64,000 nucleotides of DNA from DAISJI01 sp964559835 (lineage in GTDB: Bacteria; Acidobacteriota; Terriglobia; Terriglobales; Acidobacteriaceae): NCBI GenBank assembly GCA_964559835.1, contig CAZLJE010000009.1, forward strand, positions 62,001 through 126,000, read 5' to 3'. A program made the position numbers and the translations under genes. This document shows, in pieces, positions 33,480-41,559 of the stretch. The notes below the pieces were generated by a model. That model did not search any database and was not told where the DNA came from. It saw only the letters and a list, made by a program, of their open reading frames with translations. Position 1 is the stretch's first letter. The number at the start of each line of letters is the position of its first letter.

Positions 33480-34031
33480 GTGGTCCCGACTCTTTCCACT
33501 CCGCGCCTGGTCCTGCGCCCGCTCGAACTCTCCGATGCCGAGCAGGTCCAGGCGCTGTTTCCGCATTGGGAGATCGTGAAGTACCTCGCGAAGATCGTGC
33601 CCTGGCCATATCCGCCGGACGGCGCGCGCGCGTACATCGAAAATTTGGCGGTTCCGGCCATGGAGCGCGGCGAGGCGTGGCACTGGACGCTTCGCCTGAA
33701 GACCAGCCCTGCGCAACTGATCGGCTGCATCAATCTGGTTCGCGCGGGCGATACGAACCGCGGTTTCTGGATCACACCTCAATGGCAGAGGCAGGGTCTG
33801 ATGACCGAGGCTGCCGATGTCGTCACCGATTACTGGTTTAACGACCTCGATTTTCCGCTGTTTCGCGTGACTAAGGCAGTGGACAACAGAGCGTCGTCGC
33901 GGGTTTCGGCGAAGCAGGGTATGCGGCTGGTCTCGATCGAGGAACGTGACTACGTCTGCGGACGCCTGCCGACTGAAATCTGGGAGATCACGGCGGAAGA
34001 GTGGCGCACTCGCCGTGCCGCCGCAAAATAA
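33480..34031 (+). CDS. GNAT-family N-acetyltransferase (RimJ/RimL-like)
   Basis: GNAT enzymes transfer an acetyl group from acetyl-CoA to an amine; this subgroup resembles the ribosomal-protein acetylases. The frame is open from 33447, but its first codons are repeat sequence. GTG at 33480 with AGGGGG just upstream gives the natural start VPTLSTPRLVLRPLELSD and 183 residues. The acetyl-CoA loop region reads WQRQGLMTEAADVV, followed by NRASSRVSAKQGM, both typical. A terminator hairpin for the convergent gene follows its stop. Confidence 0.82.
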   Translation: MVPTLSTPRLVLRPLELSDAEQVQALFPHWEIVKYLAKIVPWPYPPDGARAYIENLAVPAMERGEAWHWTLRLKTSPAQLIGCINLVRAGDTNRGFWITPQWQRQGLMTEAADVVTDYWFNDLDFPLFRVTKAVDNRASSRVSAKQGMRLVSIEERDYVCGRLPTEIWEITAEEWRTRRAAAK

Positions 34032-34032
34032 A

Positions 34033-34059
34033 ATCCCACCGCGATAGCTGCGGTGGGAT
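34033..34059 (-). terminator. Rho-independent terminator of the Spy-like gene
   Basis: ATCCCACCGC (34033-34042) and GCGGTGGGAT (34050-34059) form a perfect 10-base stem with a 7-base loop. Read on the minus strand it is followed by TTTTATTTT. It lies just downstream of the minus-strand Spy-like gene and between convergent genes. Confidence 0.75.
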
Positions 34060-34076
34060 ACCAATGTCGAGATCGA

Positions 34077-34556
34077 TTACTGCTGCGGAGGTGGCGCAGG
34101 TGGCGGAGCCTGGTCGCCGTGCGTGTGATCGCCGCCCGGTCGGCGATGCCCGCCGGGGCCGCCCATCATGGTCTTCTGCATTTCGTCGAACTTGGTCTGC
34201 TGGTCCGCCGTAAGTTGGGCACGGACCTGGGCCATTGTGCTCTTGTGAATGTCGCGCATCTTCGACATGCGGTCCTGCTGCGACATTGAGGTGTCCTCGC
34301 GCAGCGCCTGCGCCTGTTTCTGCTGGTCGTCGAGGATGGTCTTGATCTTGGCCTGCTGGTCCGAACTGAGGTTGAGCTCTTTGGTCATGTGGTCGAGCAT
34401 GCCCTGCGAGTTCATGCGGCCGCCGCCCATGTGTTCGCCGCGATGCTCACTGCCCTGGCCGGCATTCTGATCGGGTGGTTGTTGTGCAACCATCGCGACC
34501 GAACACAGCGCGGCGAGCGCTAAGATCAGCAGCGACGAAAGGATACGTTTGCTCAT
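34077..34556 (-). CDS. Spy/CpxP-like periplasmic protein
   Basis: Spy-like proteins are small helical periplasmic chaperones or metal-binding stress proteins. The ATG at 34556, preceded by AGGAGG, gives 159 residues with a signal peptide (to about MVAQ). A helical core contains LNLSSDQQAKIKTIL and LTADQQTKFDEMQ, which resemble LTxxQ-type repeats. The ends are rich in Met, His, Gly and Pro (HMGGGRMNSQGM near the start, GGHRRPGGDHTHGD near the end), suggesting metal binding. A good terminator follows. Confidence 0.75.
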   Translation of the reverse strand: MSKRILSSLLILALAALCSVAMVAQQPPDQNAGQGSEHRGEHMGGGRMNSQGMLDHMTKELNLSSDQQAKIKTILDDQQKQAQALREDTSMSQQDRMSKMRDIHKSTMAQVRAQLTADQQTKFDEMQKTMMGGPGGHRRPGGDHTHGDQAPPPAPPPQQ

Positions 34557-34740
34557 GCGTCCTCCTGGGGGATGCAAACAGTTGGTCCGGGCCGGGGAAT
34601 TGCGGGCAAAAGGAGAGTAGAAACCCACAGTTTCCGCAGCCCATAAACCTTGGCAGCTAAGAACGCGACGGTCGCCGAAAGGTTGCGGGTCTTTACAGAG
34701 CTTTACTTAGGTGTCGCATTTTTCGCGGCTTTTGTGGGGC

Positions 34741-34769
34741 TTGACAACCCGGCCAGCGCGGCGCAGAAT
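34741..34769 (+). promoter_or_regulatory. Promoter of the imuA-imuB-dnaE2 operon
   Basis: TTGACA (34741-34746), a 17-base spacer and CAGAAT (34764-34769) make a good vegetative promoter about 63 bases upstream of imuA. A LexA-type operator was looked for, but none with a recognisable consensus could be confirmed. Confidence 0.6.
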
Positions 34770-34838
34770 CCCAATCCATAGGCGAATAAAAAGCGAAAGT
34801 AAGTAGCTGAATCTCCGATCCGCCCAGCCGAGGTTCCC

Positions 34839-35870
34839 ATGAGTGCCGCCCCCTCTAATGTCGTCCCCACCCTTGCAGAATCGGTCAGACTGTCACCCCA
34901 TGACGCGCAAAACCGGCGCGTCATGGGGACCCCGGCGGTCGGCCACCCCGATTCCGTTTTGCTCGTCCGCCGGGCGCTTGAAATGGCCGGTGCACGCGTC
35001 GGACGCGACGGCGTGCTCGTTGTCCCCGCTTCCCGCATGGAAGATCGCCCGCCGGCAGTTACCGTCGCAACCGGGATCGCTGCGCTCGACGAGCTCAGCG
35101 GCGGCATTCCGCGCGGCGCGCTCACCGAGATCTGCGGACCGGCTTCGTCCGGGCGCACCAGCGTCCTGCTCTCGTTGATGGCGCGCATGACGCAGGCCAA
35201 CGAAGTGTGCGCGCTCGTTGACGCCACCGACAGCTTCGACCCGCAGTCGGCCGAAGCGGCGGGAGTGGAGTTGAAGAGAGTGCTGTGGGTGAGGTGCTCG
35301 GAGGCGAAGAAAAACAAAACCAGTTCCGATTTTCGATTGCCGATTGCCGATGGCAAACCCGGCGCTCGAGACAATCGACAATCGGCAATCGGAAATCGGC
35401 CATGGGTTTCGAACCAAACATCCTCCGTGTCTCCGTGCCTCCGTGTTGATAAGTATTCCCGCCGTAAGTCCGAGTTCTCGCGCGTCGAGCAGGCGTTGAA
35501 GGCGACCGATCTTCTTCTTCAGGGTGGCGGGTTCGGATTGGTCGTCGTCGACCTGGCCGGCATTGCACCCGACGCCGCGCGCCGAGTGCCGCTGACGTCC
35601 TGGTTCCGCTTCCGCCGCACCGTCGAAAACACCGACACGGCGCTCGTCGTGCTTGAGCAGCAGCCCTACGCGAAGACTTGCGCGTCGCTGGTGATGCAGC
35701 TATCGGCGGTCAGCTCTCAGCACTCAGTGAAACGGCCCACACGCCAGCCGAGTCACGCTGCGCTGTTCGGCGGACTGGAGATCCGTGCCGAAGTCACGCG
35801 CGACCGCCAGCAGCGCAAGCCGGTGCAATCGGTGGCGGTGTGGGAAACGAAGACACGATTCGCCATCTAG
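34839..35870 (+). CDS. imuA: ImuA-like RecA-fold protein of the mutasome
   Basis: ImuA works with ImuB and DnaE2 in damage-induced mutagenesis. The 343-residue product has a RecA-like core: GGIPRGALTEICG and a Walker A-like GPASSGRTS (100-108, with Arg where Lys is usual). It continues with VCALVDATDSFDP, LLQGGGFGLVVVDL and a C-terminal VLEQQPYAKTCASL segment. Residues about 163-207 do not look like ImuA; they come from a heptamer pair (35326-35401) and an octamer tract (35422-35445), placed between the core strand LWVRCSE and RVEQALKATDLL. A further array (35711-35731) lies near the C terminus. The TAG overlaps the next array. Confidence 0.85.
   Translation: MSAAPSNVVPTLAESVRLSPHDAQNRRVMGTPAVGHPDSVLLVRRALEMAGARVGRDGVLVVPASRMEDRPPAVTVATGIAALDELSGGIPRGALTEICGPASSGRTSVLLSLMARMTQANEVCALVDATDSFDPQSAEAAGVELKRVLWVRCSEAKKNKTSSDFRLPIADGKPGARDNRQSAIGNRPWVSNQTSSVSPCLRVDKYSRRKSEFSRVEQALKATDLLLQGGGFGLVVVDLAGIAPDAARRVPLTSWFRFRRTVENTDTALVVLEQQPYAKTCASLVMQLSAVSSQHSVKRPTRQPSHAALFGGLEIRAEVTRDRQQRKPVQSVAVWETKTRFAI
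35326..35401. repeat. In-frame inverted heptamer array in imuA, word CCGATTG
   Basis: Four words (35326-35353) and four complementary words (35372-35399) flank an 18-base loop and are translated as about 25 residues inside ImuA. An octamer tract (CCTCCGTG type, 35422-35445) follows, without its complementary arm. Confidence 0.85.
35711..35731. repeat. In-frame single-arm heptamer array in imuA
   Basis: Three 7-base words starting CAG (first CAGCTCT) run within imuA near its C terminus, encoding a Ser/Gln/Val-rich patch. It is short, so confidence is lower than for the paired arrays. Confidence 0.55.
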
Positions 35871-35937
35871 TGCGAAGTGCCAAGTGCAAAGTGCGAAGTA
35901 AAACCCGAGAGCCGAACGCCGAGAGCCGTACGCCGTG
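35869..35937. repeat. Two adjacent heptamer arrays between imuA and imuB
   Basis: Four AGTGCGA-type words (35869-35896) start on the imuA stop, and four GAGAGCC-type words (35907-35934) end exactly at the imuB GTG. The two words are not complementary, so this is two arrays side by side. They fill the whole imuA-imuB gap. Confidence 0.8.
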
Positions 35938-37704
35938 TTTGCCGCCATCTACATCCCGGATTTTCCCGTCGAAGCCATCGTGCGCCTCAAGCCGGAGCTG
36001 CGCGAGCGCGCCGTGGCCGTCATGGAAGGAACGGCGCCGCTGTTGCGCGTGATCGCCGTCAACGAGCGCGCTGCCGATGCGGGACTGGAAGCGGGCATGA
36101 CCAAGCTCCAGGCGGAAGAGCTTGCCGCCGCCTGCAAAGGCGTGCTGGTCCTGCGTTCCCCTGAACAGGAGGTTTCCGCGCAAGCCGCACTGCTGGACGC
36201 TGCCTGCGGATTTTCGCCGCGCGTCGAAGACACCGCTCCCGGCGTGTTGGTGATCGATCTTGACGGGCTGGAACGCATTTTCGGTCCCGTGTCGAAGATC
36301 GCGCGCGACCTTGCCCGTCGTTGCTCCGAGATCGGACTGGAAGCGCAAGTCGCTGTCGCCGCCAATCCCGATGCCGCCATCCACGCGGCGCGCGGATTTT
36401 CCGGCGTCACGGTGATCCCGGAAGGCCGCGAAGCCGAAAGGCTGGCGACGTTGCCGGTCGAAGTGCTGACGGTCACGCCTCTGCCGGAAATCAAAAATCA
36501 AAAATCGAAAATCAAAAATGAAAAAGGTCCTGATCTTCTAAATACGCTCGAGAGCTGGGGCGTGCGTAATCTCCGGGCACTGGCAGCGCTGCCCGAGGTC
36601 GCGGTCACCGAGCGCCTGGGGCAGGCAGGGCTGCTCTGGCAGCGCATGGCGCGCGGCGCGACGCAGCGCGCGCTCAAGCTGACCGAACCGCCCGCGCATT
36701 TCGAAGAGAACTGTGAGCTCGAATACCCGGTCGAATCACTGGAGCCGCTCTCGTTCCTGCTCCATCGCATGCTGGAGCAGTTGTGCGCAAGACTATCGGC
36801 GCGCGCGTTGGCGACGAATGAATTGCGAGTGACGTTCACATTGGATCCGGCAGAGGACATTGAAATCTCACCACGGAGGCACGGAAGCACGGAGAAAGAC
36901 ATTTCTGATTTGCGATTTTCGATTTTTGATTGTGAAAACCAGCCCGTACCGGACGGAAAAATCAAAAATCAAAAATCAAAAATCAAAAATCCTTCCGTGT
37001 CTCCGTGTCTCCGTGGTGAACAGCTTTTTACGCGTGCCCTGCGACTTCCGGTTCCCATGCTCGACGCGAAAGTCTTCCTGAAGCTGCTGCAACTGGATCT
37101 GCAGTCGCATCAGCCGGGCGCCCCCGTGGTGAAGATCTCGATCGAGGCGACGGCGGCCGAACCTCGCCGTACGCAACACGGACTCTTCCAGCCCAGCGCG
37201 CCGGAACCGGAGCGGCTGGAAGTAACGCTGGCGAGGATTGGCGGCATCGTCGACGGTGGAGAACCGGAAAAGAATTGCCGATTGCCGATTGACGATTGCC
37301 GATTGGAAACCGGCAGCGACCAGCGACCAGTGACCAGCGACCGTGTGGGTGTCGCGGAAATCCTGGATACGCACCGTCCGGACGCGTTCCGCATGAACAG
37401 GTTTATCGCCGGCGCTGCGAATCAAAAATCAAAAAACGAAAATCAAAAATATGTTTCCGCGCTGCGGCTGTTTCGTCCGGCATTGAATGCGCAGGTCACG
37501 ATCCGAGCCGGCAAACCGGTACGCATCGAATGCGAAGGGATTACGGGCGAGATCACCTGGGCCGCCGGTCCATGGAAGTCCTCCGGCGAGTGGTGGAGCG
37601 ACCAGCCGTGGGCGCGGGAAGAGTGGGATGTCTGCGCGGGCAATGCCTGCTACCGCATCTATCGCGAGCCGAAGGGGTGGTTTGTGGAGGGGACATACGA
37701 CTGA
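35935..37704 (+). CDS. imuB: ImuB-like Y-family polymerase homologue, non-catalytic, with four array insertions
   Basis: ImuB is a Y-family-like protein without polymerase activity that bridges DnaE2 to the clamp. The 589-residue product starts FAAIYIPDFPVEAI where active enzymes have DMDAFFA, so the first catalytic Asp is missing as in other ImuB. The palm region continues with VIAVNERAADAGLEAGM and LVIDLDGLERIFG, and the C-terminal region ends EEWDVCAGNACYRIYREPKGWFVEGTYD. Four array-derived segments interrupt it at about residues 185-197, 312-362, 447-469 and 496-505. The start is GTG 35935, which directly follows an array and lacks a clear ribosome binding site. Confidence 0.85.
   Translation: MFAAIYIPDFPVEAIVRLKPELRERAVAVMEGTAPLLRVIAVNERAADAGLEAGMTKLQAEELAAACKGVLVLRSPEQEVSAQAALLDAACGFSPRVEDTAPGVLVIDLDGLERIFGPVSKIARDLARRCSEIGLEAQVAVAANPDAAIHAARGFSGVTVIPEGREAERLATLPVEVLTVTPLPEIKNQKSKIKNEKGPDLLNTLESWGVRNLRALAALPEVAVTERLGQAGLLWQRMARGATQRALKLTEPPAHFEENCELEYPVESLEPLSFLLHRMLEQLCARLSARALATNELRVTFTLDPAEDIEISPRRHGSTEKDISDLRFSIFDCENQPVPDGKIKNQKSKIKNPSVSPCLRGEQLFTRALRLPVPMLDAKVFLKLLQLDLQSHQPGAPVVKISIEATAAEPRRTQHGLFQPSAPEPERLEVTLARIGGIVDGGEPEKNCRLPIDDCRLETGSDQRPVTSDRVGVAEILDTHRPDAFRMNRFIAGAANQKSKNENQKYVSALRLFRPALNAQVTIRAGKPVRIECEGITGEITWAAGPWKSSGEWWSDQPWAREEWDVCAGNACYRIYREPKGWFVEGTYD
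36489..36523. repeat. In-frame single-arm heptamer array in imuB, word AATCAAA
   Basis: Five words run in frame, encoding a Lys/Asn/Gln-rich patch with a 7-residue repeat (IKNQKSK type). No complementary arm lies nearby. The same word reappears at 36957-36991 and 37420-37447. Confidence 0.8.
36868..37020. repeat. Nested in-frame inverted array in imuB
   Basis: Outer octamer arms (CACGGAGG type, from 36868, and TCCGTGTC type, to 37019) enclose an inner pair of GATTTTC (36907-36934) and AAAAATC words (36957-36991). The 153 bases are 51 codons with no stop. The outer words recur at 40336-40470 in dnaE2. Confidence 0.88.
37274..37341. repeat. Two in-frame heptamer arrays in imuB
   Basis: ATTGCCG words (37274-37308) are followed by CAGCGAC words (37314-37341). 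They are not complementary to each other. The frame is open through both, giving CRLPIDD- and SDQRPVT-like 7-residue words. Confidence 0.8.
37420..37447. repeat. In-frame heptamer array in imuB, word AATCAAA
   Basis: Four words (one reads AAACGAA) run in frame near the C terminus of ImuB. The word is the same as at 36489-36523. Confidence 0.75.
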
Positions 37705-37707
37705 AGA

Positions 37708-37803
37708 GTAATAAGTAATGAGTAATAGGTAATAAGTAATGAGCAAAGCGCGCTGCTCGAATCCACTTATTACTTATTACTTATTACTCATTACTTATTA
37801 CTC
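37708..37803. repeat. Inverted heptamer array between imuB and dnaE2, word AGTAATA
   Basis: Five words (37708-37742) and five complementary words (37765-37799) flank a 22-base loop. It begins 3 bases after the imuB stop and ends just before the dnaE2 ATG, leaving no Shine-Dalgarno sequence. The same word occurs at 48189-48270. Confidence 0.88.
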
Positions 37804-37805
37804 CG

Positions 37806-40800
37806 ATGTTTATCGAACTCCATGCCGTCTCCGCTTTCAGTTTCCTCGAGGGCGCCAGTGTGCCCGAGGAGATGGCCGCCGTGTGCCAGGAGCACGGCAC
37901 GGCAGCGATGGCGTTGCTCGACCGCGACGGCCTCTACGGCTCTCCGCGGTTTCACTATGCCATGAAGACCGCCGGGCTGAAGGCGCATATCGGGTCGGAA
38001 ATCACCATTTCACCACACCTGTCCGTTTCAGCTATTGACGACTGCAGATTGACGATTGACGATTGCAAACTGCGCGCCACCCGCAATCGTCAATCGTCAA
38101 TTATCAATCGTCAATCTTATGCGCGTCTTCCTTTGCTCGTCGCGAATCGCCGTGGCTACCAAAATCTGTGCCACCTGATCACGCGCATGAAGTCCCGCGG
38201 GCCGAAGGACGCTCCGCCCGAAGTCATCGCCGCCGACGAACACGACCTGCAACAGCGCGCGGATGGATTGATCTGTCTTACGGGGGGCGACCACGGTCCG
38301 GTCGCGCAGGCACTGCAAACCGACGGCATGGAGGCCGCCAAGAAAGAAGCGAATCGCCTCATCCGCATCTTCGGACGCGAAAACGTCTACGTCGAACTTC
38401 AGCGCCATTACCTGCGCGACGAGGAAGCACGCAATCACGCGCTGATCGAATTAGCGGCGTCGCTCAACCTGCCGCTGCTGGCGACGAACGCTCCTCGTCA
38501 CGCGCGTCCGGAGCAGCGTCAGCTTGCCGACGTCTTCACCTGCCTGGCGAATCACCGCATTCTCGCCACCGCTGGACGCCTACTCGCGCGCAACAACGAG
38601 CGGCACATCAAGTCGCCGCAGGACATGGCGCAACTGTTCGCCGACCTTCCCGACGCGATCGCCAATACGGTCGAAGTTTCCTCCCGTCTTCAATTCACAC
38701 TCGAAGACCTTGGCTACGAGTTTCCGCGCTACCCGGTGCCCGATGGCGAGACGATGATGTCGTTCCTGCGCAAGCGCACCGAGGAAGGTTTTCAGTCGCG
38801 CTACGGGCGCAAGCCGCGCGACCTGCGCCAGCGCGCGCGCCGCCAGGTCGAACGCGAACTCACGCTGATCGAGAAACTCAAGCTCGAAGGCTACTTCCTG
38901 ATCGTGTGGGACATCGTGCGCTACTGCCGCGAGCAGTCCATTCTCGTACAGGGGCGAGGCTCAGCCGCGAACAGCGCGGTCTGCTATTCGCTCGGCATTA
39001 CCGCCGTCGATCCGGTGGGCATGGACTTGCTGTTCGAGCGCTTCCTCAGCGAGGAGCGCGGGGAGTGGCCCGACATCGATCTCGATCTTCCTTCCGGCGA
39101 CCAGCGCGAGAAGGCGATTCAGTACGTCTACCAGCGCTACGGCGAGCGCGGCGCTGCCATGACAGCAAACGTCATCACCTATCGCGGACGCCTTGCCGCG
39201 CGCGAGATGGGCAAGGTGCTCGGCTTCGACAACGCGACCATCGACCGCCTCGGCGCGCTCGTCGGCACGTGGGAATACCGCGCGCCGGAGGACACGCTCG
39301 AAAACCAGTTCCGCCTGGCCGGCTTTGACTTGCGCCATCCGCGCATGCACAAGTTCCTCGAACTCTGCCTTGCCGTGCAGGACCTGCCGCGTCATCTCGG
39401 CCAGCACTCCGGCGGCATGGTCATTTGCCAGGGACAGTTCGATTCCGTCGTTCCGCTGGAGCCGGCGTCGATGCCGGGCCGCGTGGTGGTGCAGTGGGAC
39501 AAGGAGGATTGCGCCGATCTCGGCATCATCAAGGTCGACCTGCTCGGGCTGGGCATGATGGCCGTGCTTGAAGATTCCATCCAACTCATCGGCGACCACT
39601 ACAAGGAAGACGTGGACCTTGCGCAACTGCCAGCCGACGATCCCAAGATCTATTCCACGCTGCAAAAAGCGGACACCGTCGGCATGTTCCAGATCGAGAG
39701 CCGCGCGCAGATGTCGTGCCTGCCGCGCCTGCGTCCTCGGCACTTCTATGACATCGTGATCCAGATCGCGATCATCCGCCCGGGGCCGATCGTCGGCAAG
39801 ATGGTGAACCCGTTTCTCGAACGCCGACAGGGCAGGCAGCAGGTGACGTATGCACACCCGTCGCTCGAGCCCGTACTGGAGCGGACTTTGGGCGTGCCGC
39901 TGTTCCAGGAACAACTGTTGCGCATGGCAATGATCACCGCGGGATTCAGCGGCGGCGAAGCCGAAGAACTGCGGCGCGCCATGGGCTTCAAACGCAGCGA
40001 GAAGCGCATGCACGACATCGAAGCCAAGCTCCGAGCGGGCATGACGCGCAACGGCATCTCACCCGAAGCGCAGGAAGAGATCATCCAGCAGATCACGTCG
40101 TTTGCGCTCTATGGTTTCCCCGAATCGCACTCCGCCAGCTTTGCACTCCTTGCGTATGCGAGCGCGTATTTGAAGGTCCACTACCTGGCCGCGTTCACCG
40201 CCGCGCTGCTCAACAACCAGCCGATGGGCTTTTATCACCCGTCCACCATCGTCAAGGACGCGCAACGCCACGGGCTGAAGATGCTGCCGGCGGATGTGGC
40301 GAAGTCGGACTGGAACTGCACGATTGAAAGAATCGATTCACCACGGAGGCACGGAGTCACGAAGGAACAGATTCGAAAAATTCAATTCGCGATTTCCGAT
40401 GGCCAGAATCAATTCACCGTCACCCGCGCAATCGAAAATCAACCCGTGTCTCCGGGTTTCCGTGGTGAATTTGCAGTCCGCCTCGGTCTGCGGTACGTGC
40501 GCGGGTTACGAGAAGAAGCTGCTCGTGCTCTCCTTCGCGAGCGGGAAAAGCGCCCGTTCGACTCCATCACCCATCTCGCCCGCCGCGTCCCTGAACTGCG
40601 CAAGCCGGACCTGACGACGCTCGCGAAAGTCGGCGCATTGAACTCAGTGGGCAACAAAATTGACGATTGCAGATTGACGATTGACGATTACAAACCACCC
40701 CGAGTCAGCGTCAATCGTCAATCGTCAATCATCAATCGTCAATTTCACAGAAGAGACGCTCTCTGGCAGGTTGCGAAAGCTGCGCAGCCTGTGGGCCCTT

Positions 40801-41264
40801 TGCTCCACGACATCGCTGAGCCCGATGCAGCTTCGCCTCTGGCGCAGATGAATACCGAGGAGCGCCTCGTCGCCGACTACGCTGGAACCGGCCTGACGAT
40901 CGGCGCTCACCCGATGGCGTATCACCGTGCCGAACTGCGCAAGCAAGGCGTGCTCACAGCGGTGGAACTGGAGACCGCGCCGAATGGAAAATGGGTCAAG
41001 GCCGCCGGATGCGTCATCGCTCGCCAGCGTCCCGGCACCGCGCATGGATTCGTGTTTCTGAGCCTGGAAGACGAGACCGGCATCGCCAACGCCATCATCA
41101 CGCCGGACCTGTTTGAAAAATATCGTATCGAGCTGGTATCAGTCCGCTTCATGCTGATCGAGGGCGTACTCCAGCACCAGGACAACGTGATCTCCGTGCG
41201 CGCGCAGAAGATCAGCCGCCTGGATCTCACAGCCGCCGAAACCAGTTCGCACGATTTCCATTAG
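37806..41264 (+). CDS. dnaE2: Error-prone DNA polymerase III alpha subunit DnaE2 with three array insertions
   Basis: DnaE2 is the catalytic polymerase of the ImuA-ImuB-DnaE2 mutasome. The product has 1152 residues, longer than the usual ~1050. The N-terminal PHP domain (FIELHAVSAFSFLEGAS), the catalytic palm with QGRGSAANSAVCYSLGI and PDIDLDLPSGDQRE, and the finger and helix-hairpin-helix regions (YGFPESHSASFALLAYASAY) are intact. An OB fold lies near the C terminus. Extra segments at about residues 77-105, 844-889 and 952-981 are array-encoded; removing them would give a normal length. No ribosome binding site precedes the ATG; an inverted array occupies that position. Confidence 0.95.
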   Translation: MFIELHAVSAFSFLEGASVPEEMAAVCQEHGTAAMALLDRDGLYGSPRFHYAMKTAGLKAHIGSEITISPHLSVSAIDDCRLTIDDCKLRATRNRQSSIINRQSYARLPLLVANRRGYQNLCHLITRMKSRGPKDAPPEVIAADEHDLQQRADGLICLTGGDHGPVAQALQTDGMEAAKKEANRLIRIFGRENVYVELQRHYLRDEEARNHALIELAASLNLPLLATNAPRHARPEQRQLADVFTCLANHRILATAGRLLARNNERHIKSPQDMAQLFADLPDAIANTVEVSSRLQFTLEDLGYEFPRYPVPDGETMMSFLRKRTEEGFQSRYGRKPRDLRQRARRQVERELTLIEKLKLEGYFLIVWDIVRYCREQSILVQGRGSAANSAVCYSLGITAVDPVGMDLLFERFLSEERGEWPDIDLDLPSGDQREKAIQYVYQRYGERGAAMTANVITYRGRLAAREMGKVLGFDNATIDRLGALVGTWEYRAPEDTLENQFRLAGFDLRHPRMHKFLELCLAVQDLPRHLGQHSGGMVICQGQFDSVVPLEPASMPGRVVVQWDKEDCADLGIIKVDLLGLGMMAVLEDSIQLIGDHYKEDVDLAQLPADDPKIYSTLQKADTVGMFQIESRAQMSCLPRLRPRHFYDIVIQIAIIRPGPIVGKMVNPFLERRQGRQQVTYAHPSLEPVLERTLGVPLFQEQLLRMAMITAGFSGGEAEELRRAMGFKRSEKRMHDIEAKLRAGMTRNGISPEAQEEIIQQITSFALYGFPESHSASFALLAYASAYLKVHYLAAFTAALLNNQPMGFYHPSTIVKDAQRHGLKMLPADVAKSDWNCTIERIDSPRRHGVTKEQIRKIQFAISDGQNQFTVTRAIENQPVSPGFRGEFAVRLGLRYVRGLREEAARALLREREKRPFDSITHLARRVPELRKPDLTTLAKVGALNSVGNKIDDCRLTIDDYKPPRVSVNRQSSIINRQFHRRDALWQVAKAAQPVGPLLHDIAEPDAASPLAQMNTEERLVADYAGTGLTIGAHPMAYHRAELRKQGVLTAVELETAPNGKWVKAAGCVIARQRPGTAHGFVFLSLEDETGIANAIITPDLFEKYRIELVSVRFMLIEGVLQHQDNVISVRAQKISRLDLTAAETSSHDFH
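38034..38118. repeat. In-frame inverted heptamer array in dnaE2 (PHP region), word ATTGACG
   Basis: Five words (38034-38068) and five complementary words (38084-38118) flank a 15-base loop. Copies two and five (ACTGCAG and ATTGCAA) differ at exactly the position where the reading frame would otherwise meet TGA. The array is near-identical to 40659-40745. Confidence 0.88.
40336..40470. repeat. In-frame nested inverted array in dnaE2
   Basis: Outer arms begin ATTCACCACGGA (40336-40347) and end TCCGTGGTGAAT (40459-40470), a perfect 12-base pairing. Octamer-like CACGGAG words lie inside, with weaker inner words. The 135 bases are 45 codons without a stop. It resembles the outer part of 36868-37020. 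Confidence 0.82.
40659..40745. repeat. In-frame inverted heptamer array in dnaE2 (C-terminal), word ATTGACG
   Basis: Five words (40659-40693) and five complementary words (40709-40743) flank a 15-base loop. Copies two and five again carry changes (TGC and TAC) that avoid an in-frame TGA. Strong similarity to 38034-38118 suggests one was copied from the other. Confidence 0.88.
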
Positions 41265-41559
41265 AAATATCGATTTGGATCGAGCAATCCGAATGGCGAT
41301 TCCGAATCTCCATTCGTGCGCAGTCATACCCGACGTCAGATCGAACGCGCAGATTTTTCGTGCTTCGTGCAGGAATTCCCCACCACGATTTCCACAATTC
41401 CTTGAATCCCACGTCCAGCGTGCATTTGGTTTTGGTTCTGCGTTTGCCCCTGTTTGACGCAAATCGCCAAATAATAGTCGGGATGCTTTCATGCCCGGCA
41501 CACTTCTATCTGGGCACGCGCTGCGGTTGAGCGCGTGTGTGTGGGAGAAAGGTGCGTTC

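Noticed and set aside
36489..38118. Heptamer arrays as possible CRISPR arrays
   Set aside because: Repeat units are 7-8 bases with no unique spacers, and no cas genes are present.
34839..41264. Arrays in imuA-imuB-dnaE2 as assembly or sequencing errors
   Set aside because: Frames stay open through all of them with stop-avoiding variants, and similar arrays occur throughout the window. Not excluded without read data.
41265..41559. Short frame after dnaE2 (about 60 residues)
   Set aside because: No ribosome binding site, no family features, and biased composition; treated as non-coding.
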